A stretch of DNA of 64,000 nucleotides from Karstenula rhodostoma CBS 690.94 (GCA_010093485.1 MU001492.1:2403122-2467121); one strand, 5' to 3'; positions 42,761 through 53,566 are shown, numbered from the stretch's first letter. Notes: generated by a model from the letters alone, not told the origin. Numbers and translations: made by a program.

Positions 42761-43233
42761 GAGTGATTAGGCTCCTGAGGTGTCTCAGGGGTGTGCGCAA
42801 CTGGCGATGAACGGCCATGGGAATCCTCCTCTAGGTCTTAGCGGACCAGAGTTTTTGCGAGATGTTGGAGGAAGAGGCTGTGGTTGGAGTGGAAGTTAAG
42901 TGAGGATGGATAAGCTCCTGATAGGAGGCATCCTCGAGTCGTATCTTTTGGTGCGTGCCCATGGTTATAAAGTCATGGAGGGAGCCTATATGGTCTTTTC
43001 TTTCTTTTTTTCTGAGTACCAAGATTTCCCCCTCTTTACAATATTGCTTCCAACTTCCAACACTTTCCAAGAATAAACATTTTGCATACACGCCTTGTTG
43101 GCCCTATTCTTTGATGGCTCAACTTGTACACTCACAGTCGAATAAAGACACTTTCCTTCGCAGAACTCGATGCTTTGAATTGGTATATCGTGACGTCATG
43201 ACTGCTGCTGTCATCAGCGAGCCCAAGAGGAAC
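42761..43233. other. Intergenic, convergent 3' ends
   Basis: 3' flanks of RING paralogue 3 and DNA ligase IV. It contains the hairpin at 42902-42935; otherwise nothing seen. Confidence 0.45.
42902..42935 (+). other. Conserved 3'-flank hairpin behind RING paralogue 3
   Basis: GAGGATG pairs perfectly with CATCCTC. An inner stem CTCCT/AGGAG closes a GAT loop. It matches 40475-40510 in sequence and shape, with the inner stem changed on both sides. Confidence 0.6.
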
Positions 43234-46215
43234 TCAACCCCACTGGAACCTCTCCTCATCCACCCTCGTCCCCTCCTCCCAGCATTTCTCCACCCACTCC
43301 ACGCCCACCTGCCTCGCCAGCCCCGTAACCTTCACCCGCCCCTTAGGCACATAGCCTGCATCCGGGACAACCACATGCGTAATCCCATCTTCATTCTCAT
43401 TCTGCACCACAGTCCCGCCCGCGAACCTAATATAATTCCTCGCAAGGCCTGCTTTGAAGTTCCACTCCACATCCTCACAGTACTCTGCAAACGCGACTTT
43501 CATATTCGCAAACATGTAGTTCTTTAGATGCGCCATCGAATGCGAGTGGCCCTCCAGCTGCGCAATGAACTCCTGGCTGTCAAGTTTCTTGTCTAATTCC
43601 TTTGGCATGCCAGCGAGGATACTACGCATCTCGTGGACGTCCATGATATCCCGCGCGTAAGGATCGCCGTTGTCATCGATGTTCGCTTCGACTGCTAACT
43701 GGTCCGCATTAAGCAGGTAGAACATGTGCCTGTTCGCCTCGTAGGGGAGCAAGTACGGGACAGTGCCGACGTCGACCACATTCTGGCGGATGCAGTCGTG
43801 GATCCAGATGGGTTTTACAATGTTGGTCAGTCCGCGTTTCTCTAAGGAGGACACCTTGACGAGGCGTTTGTCCGCGACGACAACGAGGTTTTTGTCTGAG
43901 GTGTCACGCTGGACGATCTTCGCGCCGTTCGCTTTGACCAAGGCCTCAAGCTCTGCTTTGGACTTTTTGGTTGGGTGCACCTGGTCTGTCATGATGTATA
44001 TTTGCAGGCCGTCAAAAAGCTTCGACTCTGGACCTGCGTACGGCGTACTCACGGTGTCGTTGCCCGCGATGACGAGCGGCTTACTCGTAGTCCGGGCTTT
44101 CTTTCGGCGGCTTTGCTCGATCTTGAACTCTTTCTCTTTATCTGCGTGTTCAGTCTCGACCGTGTTCTTTACTTCCCAGAACTCGTCGATGCTCAGGCCT
44201 TGGTGCCAAGATTTGTCTGTTCGGAGCGCCTTGAACCGGGGGAAGCGTAGCGTCTGGCCGAGGCGGAATCTATCGGTTGACTCCACGCTCGCGGCTTTGC
44301 ATTCTAAGACGACCGAATTGGAAGGGTGTATCCATTGATCGGGGCGCTCGTGTTGGCGGTTTTCTGCGTGACCGCCTAGCTCGATGATGGAAGGAGGCCG
44401 TCGCTGGTCCCAGTCTTTCCATTTGCCCTCTGTGCGTCCGCGAATGGAGGCATAATCTTCTCTGCTAAAGCCTCCGCCAACCTTGAAGAAAGAGATGCAT
44501 TTCCCGTAGTCGGGATCATCTTCTTTTGCTTTCTTGTTGACGAGCAGACCGCACAAGAAGGAAGAGTGCGCGCCGCCGCGGTGCCCGGAGCCAAAGTACC
44601 CGCCTATAACGACACAGTCTATCATCTCGCCGAACTCGGACATGTATTCCGGTTTCACTTTGACCCAATCGTCATTCCGCTCGTTGAGCTTGTACATGGA
44701 ACGCGGGTTTTTGAGCACGAGGCCTTCGGATGCGTTTTCTACCACGCGACGGAGTTCGGGCTCGACTTCAGTGGGAGAATGTGCTTCGATGTAGGGATGA
44801 ATTTCAATGCGGCGAGGCACACCTTTGACTGCGCTTTGAAGCGCCGCTCTTCTCTCACGAAGGGTGTAAGGCGTGAGCAATGTATCGTTGAGATATAGGC
44901 AATCAAACACCCTAAAGAGCGGGCGTTGGCCGGTGTTGGAACCAGTGGTGTTCTCTTTCTCGGATATGGCTGCGGTCTTGAGCGTGCCGAAGCCGACGAT
45001 ATGATCGGTGTCCATGTCCCAGGTGATCATCTCGCCGTCCAGAATGATGTTTCGGATATTTTTGTGGAAGGCGTCCTTCACGAAGCGGGTCAAAGCCCCG
45101 GCTTCGTCGCCGGTGAAGTGCTTTCCGTAGAGGTAAGCATAGTCTTTGGCCTTGCGGGACCAGAACCCGAAGACTTTCCCGCCTGGTGCTGAGGGATCTT
45201 CCATCATGTGTAGCTGCATTCGCTCGCCGTCGAGCTTCTCTTCTATCCAGAACGAATCGTCTTCTGGCGTGGGTTTGAGCTTCGACACAATCTTGTCGAA
45301 TGAACCAACCTTGGGCTGGAAAGCGGCGAGCTGCGGCTGGAAGCACTGCATGAGCGTAATACCCGTGTCTTCACCGTCCAGTCGCACTTCCTGATCGTAC
45401 AACTCCCAGCATACTCGTCGGAGATTGGATGAAATGTTAAAGAGAGCTTCTGCATCTGGATGCCATATATCTAAGATTGTCTTCTCAGTTGCTCCAATCT
45501 TCATTTGCCTTAGGATGATCCGAATCAGCCAGGTCATCTCTTCCGGATTCATGCGCCGGTAGAACCGTTCAAAGATCTTGATCTGCTCCCTCTCTCCTCC
45601 CACTTGCGATAGCCGATCCAGGGTGTTATTTACTTCTGCAATGCTCATTGTGCCAACTTCCGAACGCAGAGGCCGCTTCGACAGGACTTCATAGCAACGC
45701 CCGGCGAAGTCTCCCGCCGTCGATGCCGAAGCTTTGTGCAGCTGCCCAGGTAGCTTCCAGTTGACCATTTGTTTGGCATCATCGGAGTCTTTGTTGATCT
45801 TAGTAACCTGGATCAATATCTTTGCAATAGCCTTCTCTTTCAATCCGTACATTGCTCGGTCACGGTCCTTTTCTGGAATCATGAGTCGCATCGCTGGATA
45901 GAAATCATCTCCGACTTCTTTGCGCCATTGCGCCATGTACCTCTTAATGATGTTGCGCCTCGCTTCGTGTGGCGACAGATTTGAATGCCCGGAAGGGCCA
46001 ACCCTTCTGCGTGGGCCTGCCGGCCTGTTCTTTTTTACGGTGTCCAACAGCGGATCAAACATTTCATTAAAAAGTGTGTGAAACGGTAGTGTTTTGTGGA
46101 TGTTGCTGGGTCGATTGGGGTACTTGGAATCCAGGTCGTCTTCCCCGCCGTACATGAGCGTCTGCTCTTTGACGGCGTCGGCGTCGGCGTCCAGGATGGG
46201 CGTATCCTCTACCAT
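43234..46215 (-). CDS. LIG4: DNA ligase IV
   Basis: ATP-dependent DNA ligase that seals double-strand breaks in non-homologous end joining, working with the Xrcc4/Lif1 and Xlf/Nej1 partners. Single exon. The ATG at 46215 (MVEDTPILDADAD) gives 993 aa; an upstream in-frame ATG at 46311 would add 32 residues that lack family character. Order: N-terminal DNA-binding domain (residues about 40-280), adenylation domain with active-site K327 in EEKLDGERMQ, then FRVFDCLYLND, EGLVLKNPRSMY and DWVKVKPEYM, and an OB-fold ending LRFPRFKALR. A first BRCT domain (FDGLQIYIMTD, IVKPIWIHDCI) and a second at the C-terminus (GVEWVEKCWEEGTRVDEERF) follow. It is divergent from the Irs4-like gene. Confidence 0.96.
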   Translation of the reverse strand: MVEDTPILDADADAVKEQTLMYGGEDDLDSKYPNRPSNIHKTLPFHTLFNEMFDPLLDTVKKNRPAGPRRRVGPSGHSNLSPHEARRNIIKRYMAQWRKEVGDDFYPAMRLMIPEKDRDRAMYGLKEKAIAKILIQVTKINKDSDDAKQMVNWKLPGQLHKASASTAGDFAGRCYEVLSKRPLRSEVGTMSIAEVNNTLDRLSQVGGEREQIKIFERFYRRMNPEEMTWLIRIILRQMKIGATEKTILDIWHPDAEALFNISSNLRRVCWELYDQEVRLDGEDTGITLMQCFQPQLAAFQPKVGSFDKIVSKLKPTPEDDSFWIEEKLDGERMQLHMMEDPSAPGGKVFGFWSRKAKDYAYLYGKHFTGDEAGALTRFVKDAFHKNIRNIILDGEMITWDMDTDHIVGFGTLKTAAISEKENTTGSNTGQRPLFRVFDCLYLNDTLLTPYTLRERRAALQSAVKGVPRRIEIHPYIEAHSPTEVEPELRRVVENASEGLVLKNPRSMYKLNERNDDWVKVKPEYMSEFGEMIDCVVIGGYFGSGHRGGAHSSFLCGLLVNKKAKEDDPDYGKCISFFKVGGGFSREDYASIRGRTEGKWKDWDQRRPPSIIELGGHAENRQHERPDQWIHPSNSVVLECKAASVESTDRFRLGQTLRFPRFKALRTDKSWHQGLSIDEFWEVKNTVETEHADKEKEFKIEQSRRKKARTTSKPLVIAGNDTVSTPYAGPESKLFDGLQIYIMTDQVHPTKKSKAELEALVKANGAKIVQRDTSDKNLVVVADKRLVKVSSLEKRGLTNIVKPIWIHDCIRQNVVDVGTVPYLLPYEANRHMFYLLNADQLAVEANIDDNGDPYARDIMDVHEMRSILAGMPKELDKKLDSQEFIAQLEGHSHSMAHLKNYMFANMKVAFAEYCEDVEWNFKAGLARNYIRFAGGTVVQNENEDGITHVVVPDAGYVPKGRVKVTGLARQVGVEWVEKCWEEGTRVDEERFQWG

Positions 46216-46556
46216 GGCGAATGCATATGGGTAGAAGGAGGAATGCCTGGAGCAGGCAACATTTGTTGATGTTGCGCCACGCCGCGCAGGCAACCACGCG
46301 CCCAAGCTCACGTCATCACGTGCCGCCGATTGCTCGGGGGTCCGAGTTGGCCTGATGCGCGTCAGGCATTATGCTGGGCGCTGGCTGTGCATTGTTCTCC
46401 AACGTGGATCCTCGACGCCCTCCCTCCCTCACCCTAGTCTTTCGTTCAAATCCGCGTTGTTATACTTTCTGGAGCTGCTGCCACGCACATGCGGGAAGCA
46501 AGACAACTAGCTTTTAGCTCTGCTGCATCTGTTGTTCGTCATCCAATGGGCACTCA
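46216..46556. promoter_or_regulatory. Divergent promoter region, DNA ligase IV / Irs4-like
   Basis: 341 bp between start codons. A CACGTG-like site (TCACGTGCC at about 46317) is present. No TATA box recognised. Confidence 0.35.
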
Positions 46557-48798
46557 ATGAGCTCAGCCAGCGCCCGCAGCACTGCTTTTGCCCCCCAGGG
46601 CACTGGCGACACCCAGTATAATGTCCGGGATGCAGCCTTGCGCGGCGCGTCATCGGCTTTCTCAAAGCCGCCTGTAAAGCCCAAACCGCTGGTCAACACG
46701 TACACAGGCGGGGACAACGGTGCGCTTCTTGCAGCTACCAAAGCAGGTACGGGTGGAACGCCGCGGAACCCGACGCCGTCAGGCACTGCGACGCCAGTGA
46801 GGAGGAACTGGACGGGCGGGAGCGCGAGAAGCTCTACCAGACCCTATGCCTCGCCCAGGCAATCGCTGAGTATGTCGAGGCTCTCCGCCTGCCTGGGCTT
46901 CACTGACCACCACGTTAGGCAAATCTAGCAGCTCCAGCACTCTAGCAGTACCCGAAGACAGCTTCGAGCGAATACCGTCTCCCTCGAACATTGCCGCGAA
47001 GCTGGCTGCCGCGCGTCACAGTCCCATGAAGCCCATCCCACACCGATCGTCGACACCGATCATGACCGAGCGGGACGCGAACGAGCGGGATCTGTTGCCT
47101 CCACCCGGAAGCGTAGGGAATGTGCTGGCAAGGCTGGATTCGAGACAGCAGAACGTGCCCAAAATGAGGAGGGACGGGGCCAAGACCGACCCGGTTGCCA
47201 TTGCGCGAGCACAGCACGCAAGCCTAGACAGATCCACCGACGACTCCCCGATCCCCCCGACCAGCGCGCTGGTGAACATATTCGAGCAAAGCCGGCCAGT
47301 CTCACAGACGTCTTCGACTCCCGTACGATCTCCCAAGCCACAGCGCGCTTTCAGGCTTCCCTTGGAACCAAAGGATGGCGAGCCTCTGGAGAGACAGCGG
47401 ACAAAGACACCTCCTCCCGTGAAACCAAAGCCAAAGCCACTGTCTGACCCGCCGCATTCAGTTGATAGAGCTGTCGAGAATACGAACTTCAAAAATATGC
47501 GGAAAGACACTTTTGGTACGCCTCCTTTGGCGTGGGAGACTTCAGAGACAACAGCCGTCAAAACAGCAAACGTCCGCCCCAAGCCACCACTGAAGGTCTC
47601 ACATACCCGTCCGAAGTCGGAAGACATGACACGGTCTGCCTCACGCAGCAATAGAAGACTGTCTTCGTCTCTGAGTCACAACGAGACTCCGTCGTCTCCG
47701 TCGTCCTTCGTATCTGCTCGGGAAACCCAAGAAGAGAAGCCAAGACCCAAGCCGGCTATACCACCACCGCGACGCTCAGTGAGACCGAAGCAGGAAGCAA
47801 AACAGGACGTGTCTAGATCCAGTACTGCTGCACCCTTGTCAAACCCTTCACCCACGTCGAAGCCTACTTTGCCACTGCCTCCGCTTACACGGCTCACCCC
47901 TCCTAGAAGAGCTTCAGTATCGGGAACATCCACCCCAACCTCAACGTTCTATCATTCGAACTACCAACGCGAGTCCGCAAAATCTATTACGAAGCACATG
48001 ACAGGGGAAAGCCTCTCCAGTGCGATCATGGGAGCCGCATTGGCCTCTTCTCGAAATGTTTCACCAGCTCCGCCCTCTTCTAGGCATCTTGGAAGCCCGT
48101 CTCTAGCTGCAACCCCGTCGTTGCCGGTACGCAAACATAATCATTTCAGCCACTCGCCCTTCGGCCGATCTCCATCACCACCAAAACCTAAGCCACAGCC
48201 TACCGGAAAGCTGCGAACAACGATGCGAAAGGATCCTTCCTCATCTGAGGACGAAGAAGAAACTGAAAAGTACAAACGCAAAGGCACGCGAATCATGGGC
48301 GTGGGCCGCAAACACCCGAATAAGCACCACGAGGGGACCCGGAAACGCTGGCGCGACCAAATCACTGAGCGTGAACGCAAACGCTACGAGGGTGTCTGGG
48401 CAGCCAACAAAGGCCTCTTCATCGCTACGTCGCCTTCGGGATCTCGCGCGTCGTCCCGCTCTTCTCAACCTTCCTCGGAAGAGGACCCATCCCAGGATGT
48501 GCTGAACATTGTCGCAAAGGAGCTTTGGAGCAGAAGTCGCCTGCCAGAACATGTTCTGGAAGAGGTTTGGGATTTAGTTGATAGTAGGGGGGTGGGGAGG
48601 TTGAAGAGAGAGGAGTTTGTGGTGGGCATGTGGCTGATCGACCAGAGGCTCAAGGGCAGGAAGCTTCCTATGAAGGTTAGCGACAGCGTGTGGCACAGTG
48701 TAAGGGGGGCCACGGGCGTGAAGGTTAGGGTTGGCGACCGCTCTCACAAGGTGCATAAGCCGCATGTCAAGATGCCGTTGGATGCCAGGCTTTTGTGA
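46557..48798 (+). CDS. EH-domain protein, Irs4/Tax4-like
   Basis: Exons 46557-46869 and 46919-48798 give 730 aa. The junction restores QSLSKSSSSTLAVPEDSFERIPSPSNIAAKLAAARHSPM. Most of the protein is disordered and rich in Pro, Ser and basic PxxP-type motifs (PPPVKPKPKPLSDPP, PKPAIPPPRRSVRP). A single C-terminal EH domain (about residues 560-690) is recognised by ERKRYEGVWAANKGLF, NIVAKELWSRSRLPEHVLEEVWDLVDSRGVGRLKREEFVVGMWLIDQRLKGRKLP. The EF-hand loop DSRGVGRLKREEF keeps an acidic end. Yeast Irs4 and Tax4 bind Inp51 and tune phosphatidylinositol-4,5-bisphosphate, cell-wall integrity and autophagy; that role is inferred from the domain plan. Confidence 0.85.
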
Positions 48799-49111
48799 GG
48801 GAAAGGTTGTCTGAATGCTGTCTGGGGGAGAGTATAGATTTCCCTTTGTTTTAGACGAGATACCCATAATAACAATTGCTATTGTCTCTGAATTGAGTCA
48901 CATGCTCAGATAGTCCCCCATGTCCGATTGAGACACTTGTTAGTATCTTACACTCCTTTTAGCATTCGCATGGGCAAGCTTCTTCCATAATGCCCTGCCT
49001 GCTGCGCATCTGTTGTTTGTACACTCCCCATCGCCCCAACCCTACACGTACACCCCAACGCCACCATCGTGGCGCACACAAAATCCACTGTGTCTTATTC
49101 CACCACCCGCC
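48799..49111. other. Intergenic, 313 bp
   Basis: Convergent 3' ends of the Irs4-like and Imp1 genes. Nothing else seen. Confidence 0.4.
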
Positions 49112-49843
49112 TCACCGCGTCACAAGCGGTTCATACTCCTCATCGGTCGCATCCCTCAACCCCTCCTCCCCACCCAACATCTTCCACGCACTCGGCGGCC
49201 AAACAACCGCCTCCACCTTCCCACGCACCAAATTCAACGGCACCGCCCCAAAGACCCTACTATCCCGACTCCAATCCAGATTATCCCCCGCCAGCCACAC
49301 ATGCCCTTCAGGCACCCTAACAACCTCCTCCTTCACATTCGCCCAATCCCCCTCGTCGTCCGCCTTCCCCAAATCCTCATTCTCCCTGCCGCCCGACAGC
49401 ACAGAGACAAAGTCCCCCGGCATCCCGACCACGCGCTTGCACCCTATGATCGACGTCTTCGCGGGGGTATGGTACGTGATTACGTCACCAACGGCAATAT
49501 TGCGGCCGCGGCGGTGCAGATGCGAGACGAGGATAAAGGGCGTCGAGCGGTAGGAGTGCGGGATCGTCGGGACCATGGATATGCCGTGCGTGGGGCCTAT
49601 GGTGCCGATGTAGGTCATGAAGAGGTGGATGACGAGGAGGGATTTGGCCGTGTTTTTTACGATACGCCAGGTGCTGCGGACGGGGGTGGGGGCGCTGGAG
49701 TGCGTGAGGCGCAGGCGGGAGAAAAGCGTGGTGAGGGTGTGGGTGCGTTGGGGGTGGAGGCGTTGGGTGAAGAAGGGGGTGTGGGGGCGGGGAGGTTTTG
49801 CGCTGAAGAGGAGCAGGGACGGTCGTATTCGTGGGGGCGGCAT
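49112..49843 (-). CDS. IMP1: Mitochondrial inner membrane protease subunit 1
   Basis: S26 signal peptidase of the mitochondrial inner membrane, which trims sorting signals of intermembrane-space proteins. The ATG at 49843 gives 243 aa. Residues 1-60 are Arg/His/Pro-rich without acids, as in a presequence. A membrane segment follows (SLLVIHLFMTYIGTIG). The catalytic serine is S89 in THGISMVPT and the catalytic lysine K136 in IIGCKRVVGMPGD. The C-terminal signature VPEGHVWLAGDNLDWSRDSRVFGAVP is the Imp1 type. An upstream in-frame ATG at 49966 would add 41 residues. An acidic insert (GGRENEDLGKADDEGDW) separates the last two motifs. It is divergent from the JMJD7-like gene, 161 bp away. Confidence 0.9.
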   Translation of the reverse strand: MPPPRIRPSLLLFSAKPPRPHTPFFTQRLHPQRTHTLTTLFSRLRLTHSSAPTPVRSTWRIVKNTAKSLLVIHLFMTYIGTIGPTHGISMVPTIPHSYRSTPFILVSHLHRRGRNIAVGDVITYHTPAKTSIIGCKRVVGMPGDFVSVLSGGRENEDLGKADDEGDWANVKEEVVRVPEGHVWLAGDNLDWSRDSRVFGAVPLNLVRGKVEAVVWPPSAWKMLGGEEGLRDATDEEYEPLVTR

Positions 49844-50004
49844 TGTGTGGTGCGCGGTTGGTGTTGTTGCGGTATCGCGTGAGAGGTGAGGTGAATTGGT
49901 GAAGGTGAGCTTGTAGCTTAAACTTGAGCTCGGAGCGCCAAGTTTCTTAACTCCGCGAGGTCGCATTTCGTAAAACCTCCCCGCATCAACACTGAACTAC
50001 AACA

Positions 50005-51296
50005 ATGGCAGATCCCAAGATTGTGGGACTGAAAAGCCCGGAGCAGGCCCTTCCAAGGTAAGCCTTGTTCCACTTGGCGCTCAAATTGTATTTGACCAAA
50101 TATGTACCAGACCTGCTCCAACAGGCTTCGAAGGCGAAGGAACTCTTCACGACGCTGTAAGAGGTGCTTTCCATTTCTTCATGCACGCTGTTTTTTTCTC
50201 TTTCTCATTGAGCGCAAACTATTGTGATCGCTTTGCTCATAATGTAACAGAACTCATCACCACCTACCATGACCTGAATCCAACCACCATCGATGAGTTA
50301 CACGAAGAACCATCACCCCTCGAATTCATGCGCTATGTGGCTCGCAACCGCCCCTTCGTCGTCCGGAAAGGCGCCTCGTCTTGGACATCTCACAAGAAAT
50401 GGAACGCTGCGTACCTCGAAAGCATCATGGGTTCTTCACCCGTCAATGTCGCGATAACACCGCATGGAAACGCAGATTCCATCCTGCACCTACCAGAAAC
50501 CCGCACCCTCTTCGTGAAACCCTTCGAGACGACCCTCCCGTTCTCCACCGCACAGTCCCACGTTCAAAATCAAGAACTAGACCTTGCATGGAGTAACTCA
50601 ACATACTACCTGCAGACCCAAAACGACAACCTGAGAGGTGAGTACGCGACGCTGTTCGAGGACGTACCAGCGAGCATATCCTGGGCGCGCATCGCCCTCG
50701 AGAACGACCCGGACGCGATAAACTTCTGGCTCGGCAACAGCGCGAGCACGACCGCGCTGCACAAAGATAACTACGAGAATGTATATGTGCAGGTACTGGG
50801 GAAGAAGCATTTTGTGCTGCTGCCGCCGGCCGAGGCGCCGTGCGTGAATGAGAAAGCAATTTTGGCTGCGACGTACACACATGATGGGTCGCCGGAGGCA
50901 GGCGTACATAAGAAGGAGGATATGGTTGTGAAGATCGATGGGGCAGAGGAGGGAGAAGAGGAAGCGTACGTCCCGTTTGCGACATGGGACCCGGATAGAC
51001 CGGAGGAACACACGACGCCGTTCTCGCGGTATTCGCAGCCACTAAGGGTGACGCTGGAGGAGGGCGATATGCTATATCTGCCTGCGCTATGGTACCACAA
51101 AGTGAGCCAGAGCTGCAATGCCGAGGGGCTGTGCTGCGCGGTGAATTATTGGTATGATTTGGACTTCAGCGGGGGCTTCTGGGCGAGTAGTTCTTTCGTG
51201 CGCGGCGTAGGGTTGCTTGAGGAGCGGGGGCGGAGGAAGGTGCAAGATGATACTGAGAGTGGCAGACGGCACGTGCAAGAATCGACTTGGTTGTAG
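50005..51296 (+). CDS. JMJD7-like JmjC-domain lysyl hydroxylase
   Basis: Fe(II)- and 2-oxoglutarate-dependent oxygenase of the JmjC class. Animal JMJD7 hydroxylates a lysine of translation-factor GTPases (DRG1/2) and has also been reported as a protease. Exons 50005-50057, 50111-50163 and 50251-51296 give 383 aa. The second donor is GTGCTT, since the GTAAGA a few bases earlier breaks phase; the join reads HDAVRELITTYHDLNPTTIDEL. Iron ligands are H206 and D208 in TALHKDNYENVY and H318 in LPALWYHKVSQ. Other family motifs: RNRPFVVRKGA, NFWLGNSAS, GKKHFVLLPP, CCAVNYWYDLDF. An acidic loop (EEGEEEAY) lies before the second histidine. Probably soluble. Substrate inferred from family. Confidence 0.88.
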
Positions 51297-51492
51297 ACAG
51301 TCAAACGTACAACCACGGCCATGTGTTATCACGTTCATCTGCCATCGATAACAAACATACCGCTCATCTGAAGCGTTGCCGTCTCCTCGGCCAACCTACG
51401 CTCCTTTCCACTTATCCCACTCAAACAATATGAACACACGCGTACGAATAACAAAACTCTTCATCATTCCATACTGCCATGCCATCCCCACG

Positions 51493-52074
51493 CTACTCCA
51501 CCCTCATCTCAACCACATTGCTCTCAAACGCCCTCCCATGAAACGGCGAATCCACATACGCCTCCAACTCCCCCGTCCCCAGATCCCCCCCATACCTATC
51601 CCAAACCCCCGAAAACGTCCCCTTGACAGAAACCTTATACTTCGCTGGCTTCTTCTCAGGCAACCACGGCTTGTTCATCACCACCTCATGCGCCTCCTCC
51701 GTCCCCGGGGCCACCGTCGCAAGATCATCTGCACTCGGCGGCATCAGCCGATTGACCTTGAGCCCGTCCGTTGGAATCTCCTTCCCGGTTTCGTCATCGA
51801 CGAGCGTGAAGAGCCCAAGATTGGCAGCCTGTGGGTCTAGGGGCGTGTTCCACTTTAGGAGTGTGAAGGGGGTGGTGGGGTTGTTGTTTTTGAGGGTGAC
51901 GAGGAGGGAGGGAGGGTTCCGGGAGATTTGGGAGAGTTTGATTTCGAGGCCGGGGACGCCTTCAGCGGTGGTGGAAGGGGACATGCGGAGGGTAGAGGGG
52001 GAAGAGTTGAAGTAGTAGAGGGCGCCGAGGAGGGTGGCGGCGGAGACGGCGATGAGAGCTGTGCGTCCGTTCAT
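51493..52074 (-). CDS. Stand-alone deuterolysin-propeptide-like protein
   Basis: Single exon, 193 aa. The N-terminus has one hydrophobic segment (ALIAVSAATLLGALYYF), a signal peptide or anchor. The rest aligns by eye with the propeptide of the deuterolysin encoded at 53567. GLEIKLSQISRNPPSLLVTLKNNN matches SPLSIVLSKSGNTEVKVAVTNNG; TLLKWNTPLDP matches NLLSKGTFLDE; GKEIPTDGLKVNRL matches STKVPFEGIKIRLL; and DDLATVAPGTEEAHEVV matches DDFLTLGAGETKEVTVE. No protease domain, zinc motif or second ORF follows. It could act as a chaperone or inhibitor of such proteases, or be an unrelated beta-sandwich of the same fold; function untested. Confidence 0.7.
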   Translation of the reverse strand: MNGRTALIAVSAATLLGALYYFNSSPSTLRMSPSTTAEGVPGLEIKLSQISRNPPSLLVTLKNNNPTTPFTLLKWNTPLDPQAANLGLFTLVDDETGKEIPTDGLKVNRLMPPSADDLATVAPGTEEAHEVVMNKPWLPEKKPAKYKVSVKGTFSGVWDRYGGDLGTGELEAYVDSPFHGRAFESNVVEMRVE

Positions 52075-53566
52075 GGAGAGAGAGAGTCGGTTCGTGAGGC
52101 GGCTGGTGTGGGTTCTGTCAAGCTTTTGGCGCGCTGCCGTATCAGAGATCTACCGCTGCGCTGTGGAGATCGCTAGGCTGCGAGAGGCAGGAGGGTCAGA
52201 TTGACGATCGAGAACTGGGCGATGTGTTAAGTGGGTGTCAGTTTGCTGGCAGTTAGCTATGCGCGATGTCTTTGTAGACGATGACGTGAAAGCCCATGGC
52301 GGACACTACCACAGGTAGCTGCCCAGTAAGGACACATGTCCGCATCACGCAGGGATGCTTTTTGCCTCATTGTCAGGGACCGCCAGGCTGCTAAAGGTTC
52401 ATATAAGGCGTGGCCAATGTGCAGGCGGCAGATCACGTTAAGCTCGTGTGCGGGCGGGGAAGAGGGGGTGAGACCTCAAACGGCTATGTCGCCTGTGGCG
52501 CTAACGTAGATTAACGCCGAAATGAGCAGGAGACTTTCGTGAACACAATCGAAACGCGCCGCCTTGTCAAGCAGAGACATTGTGGCTGGCGAACGGGGAA
52601 GAATGCCGGCCCGCTGAGCTGCCCCCACACTTGTTACTGCCATCTGCGTGGCGCCCGTCGCTTGGCTAGAAAGGGTTGGATTCCCGCGCTCCTCCCGAGG
52701 AAAGTCTCCGTGCTTTGCAACATCGCATCAAACACGATTCATCAGAACTCGTGTTCTGGATGTTTGCCTATCATCACACCGAGGCTCCTGCTCGCGAATG
52801 TGTTGTTGACAAGCAATGTCACAACGAAAACACGATCGAAGAGAGCTGCCATCGTCAATCCTCGTTGCAATATCTTGTACTAATGCTTCCGGCACAAGTT
52901 TCTTCAGCCGTCGAGAAGGATCGTCAAAGAAGTTCTTGCAAAATAAGAATAGATGAACTCTTTTGAGCATGAATCCAGCTGTTTTCTCTTGATGCCGAAC
53001 AGATGAAAGCCACGAAGGTTGACAAGCAGTCAGATCCCTGTGAAACACCGGCTGGAAACAGCACGCCTGAGCTTGTTAGCGTGCGGTAAGCCCTCACATC
53101 ACATCTTGCCAAGGATATTCTAGCACCTGTAATTTACTTTTGCAGTGATCATCGGGTTCTCGACGCAGCACAGATGTTATGGGGAGTTATGGGGAAGTCC
53201 TGCGCTGCACAAAATGCTACTCTGAAGGTCACATTCAGCTTATATCGTCTACTCGGAATCAAGCCGCATGAAACGCCCCACGGTCTATAAGCGCTCACTT
53301 GGAACCACCAGGGTTCATGCTAGCCTGCTGCCGCAAAACCCAGATTAAACATGTTCTATAGCTCGGTTCCTTCAGTGCATGGTAATCCTAGTTACGGGCC
53401 ACCTTTTGGTCGGTCGGTCTCTTATGGAGGCACAGACGCAGTTCATGTATAAAGCCCTGCTTCCTCCTCAGGCAGTAAAAATCATCCTCTCGTTCAGCAG
53501 CTTCGTTTCGGTACCTTCGTTCCTTCACATTCGTTTTTTATACCTTCGCTTCTGTTCTTTCCCATC
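52075..53566. other. Intergenic, 1.5 kb
   Basis: Divergent promoters of the propeptide-like and deuterolysin genes. No gene supported. A 10-bp unit GTTATGGGGA is repeated in tandem near 53176-53195, and a TATA box lies at 53448. Confidence 0.45.
53448..53453 (+). promoter_or_regulatory. TATA box of the deuterolysin gene
   Basis: TATAAA about 114 bp before the ATG at 53567, followed by a C/T-rich leader typical of highly expressed fungal genes. Confidence 0.55.

Noticed and set aside
49013..49882. 289-codon plus-strand frame
   Set aside because: Antisense to Imp1, whose catalytic Ser and Lys motifs are complete; composition is Arg/Pro-rich.
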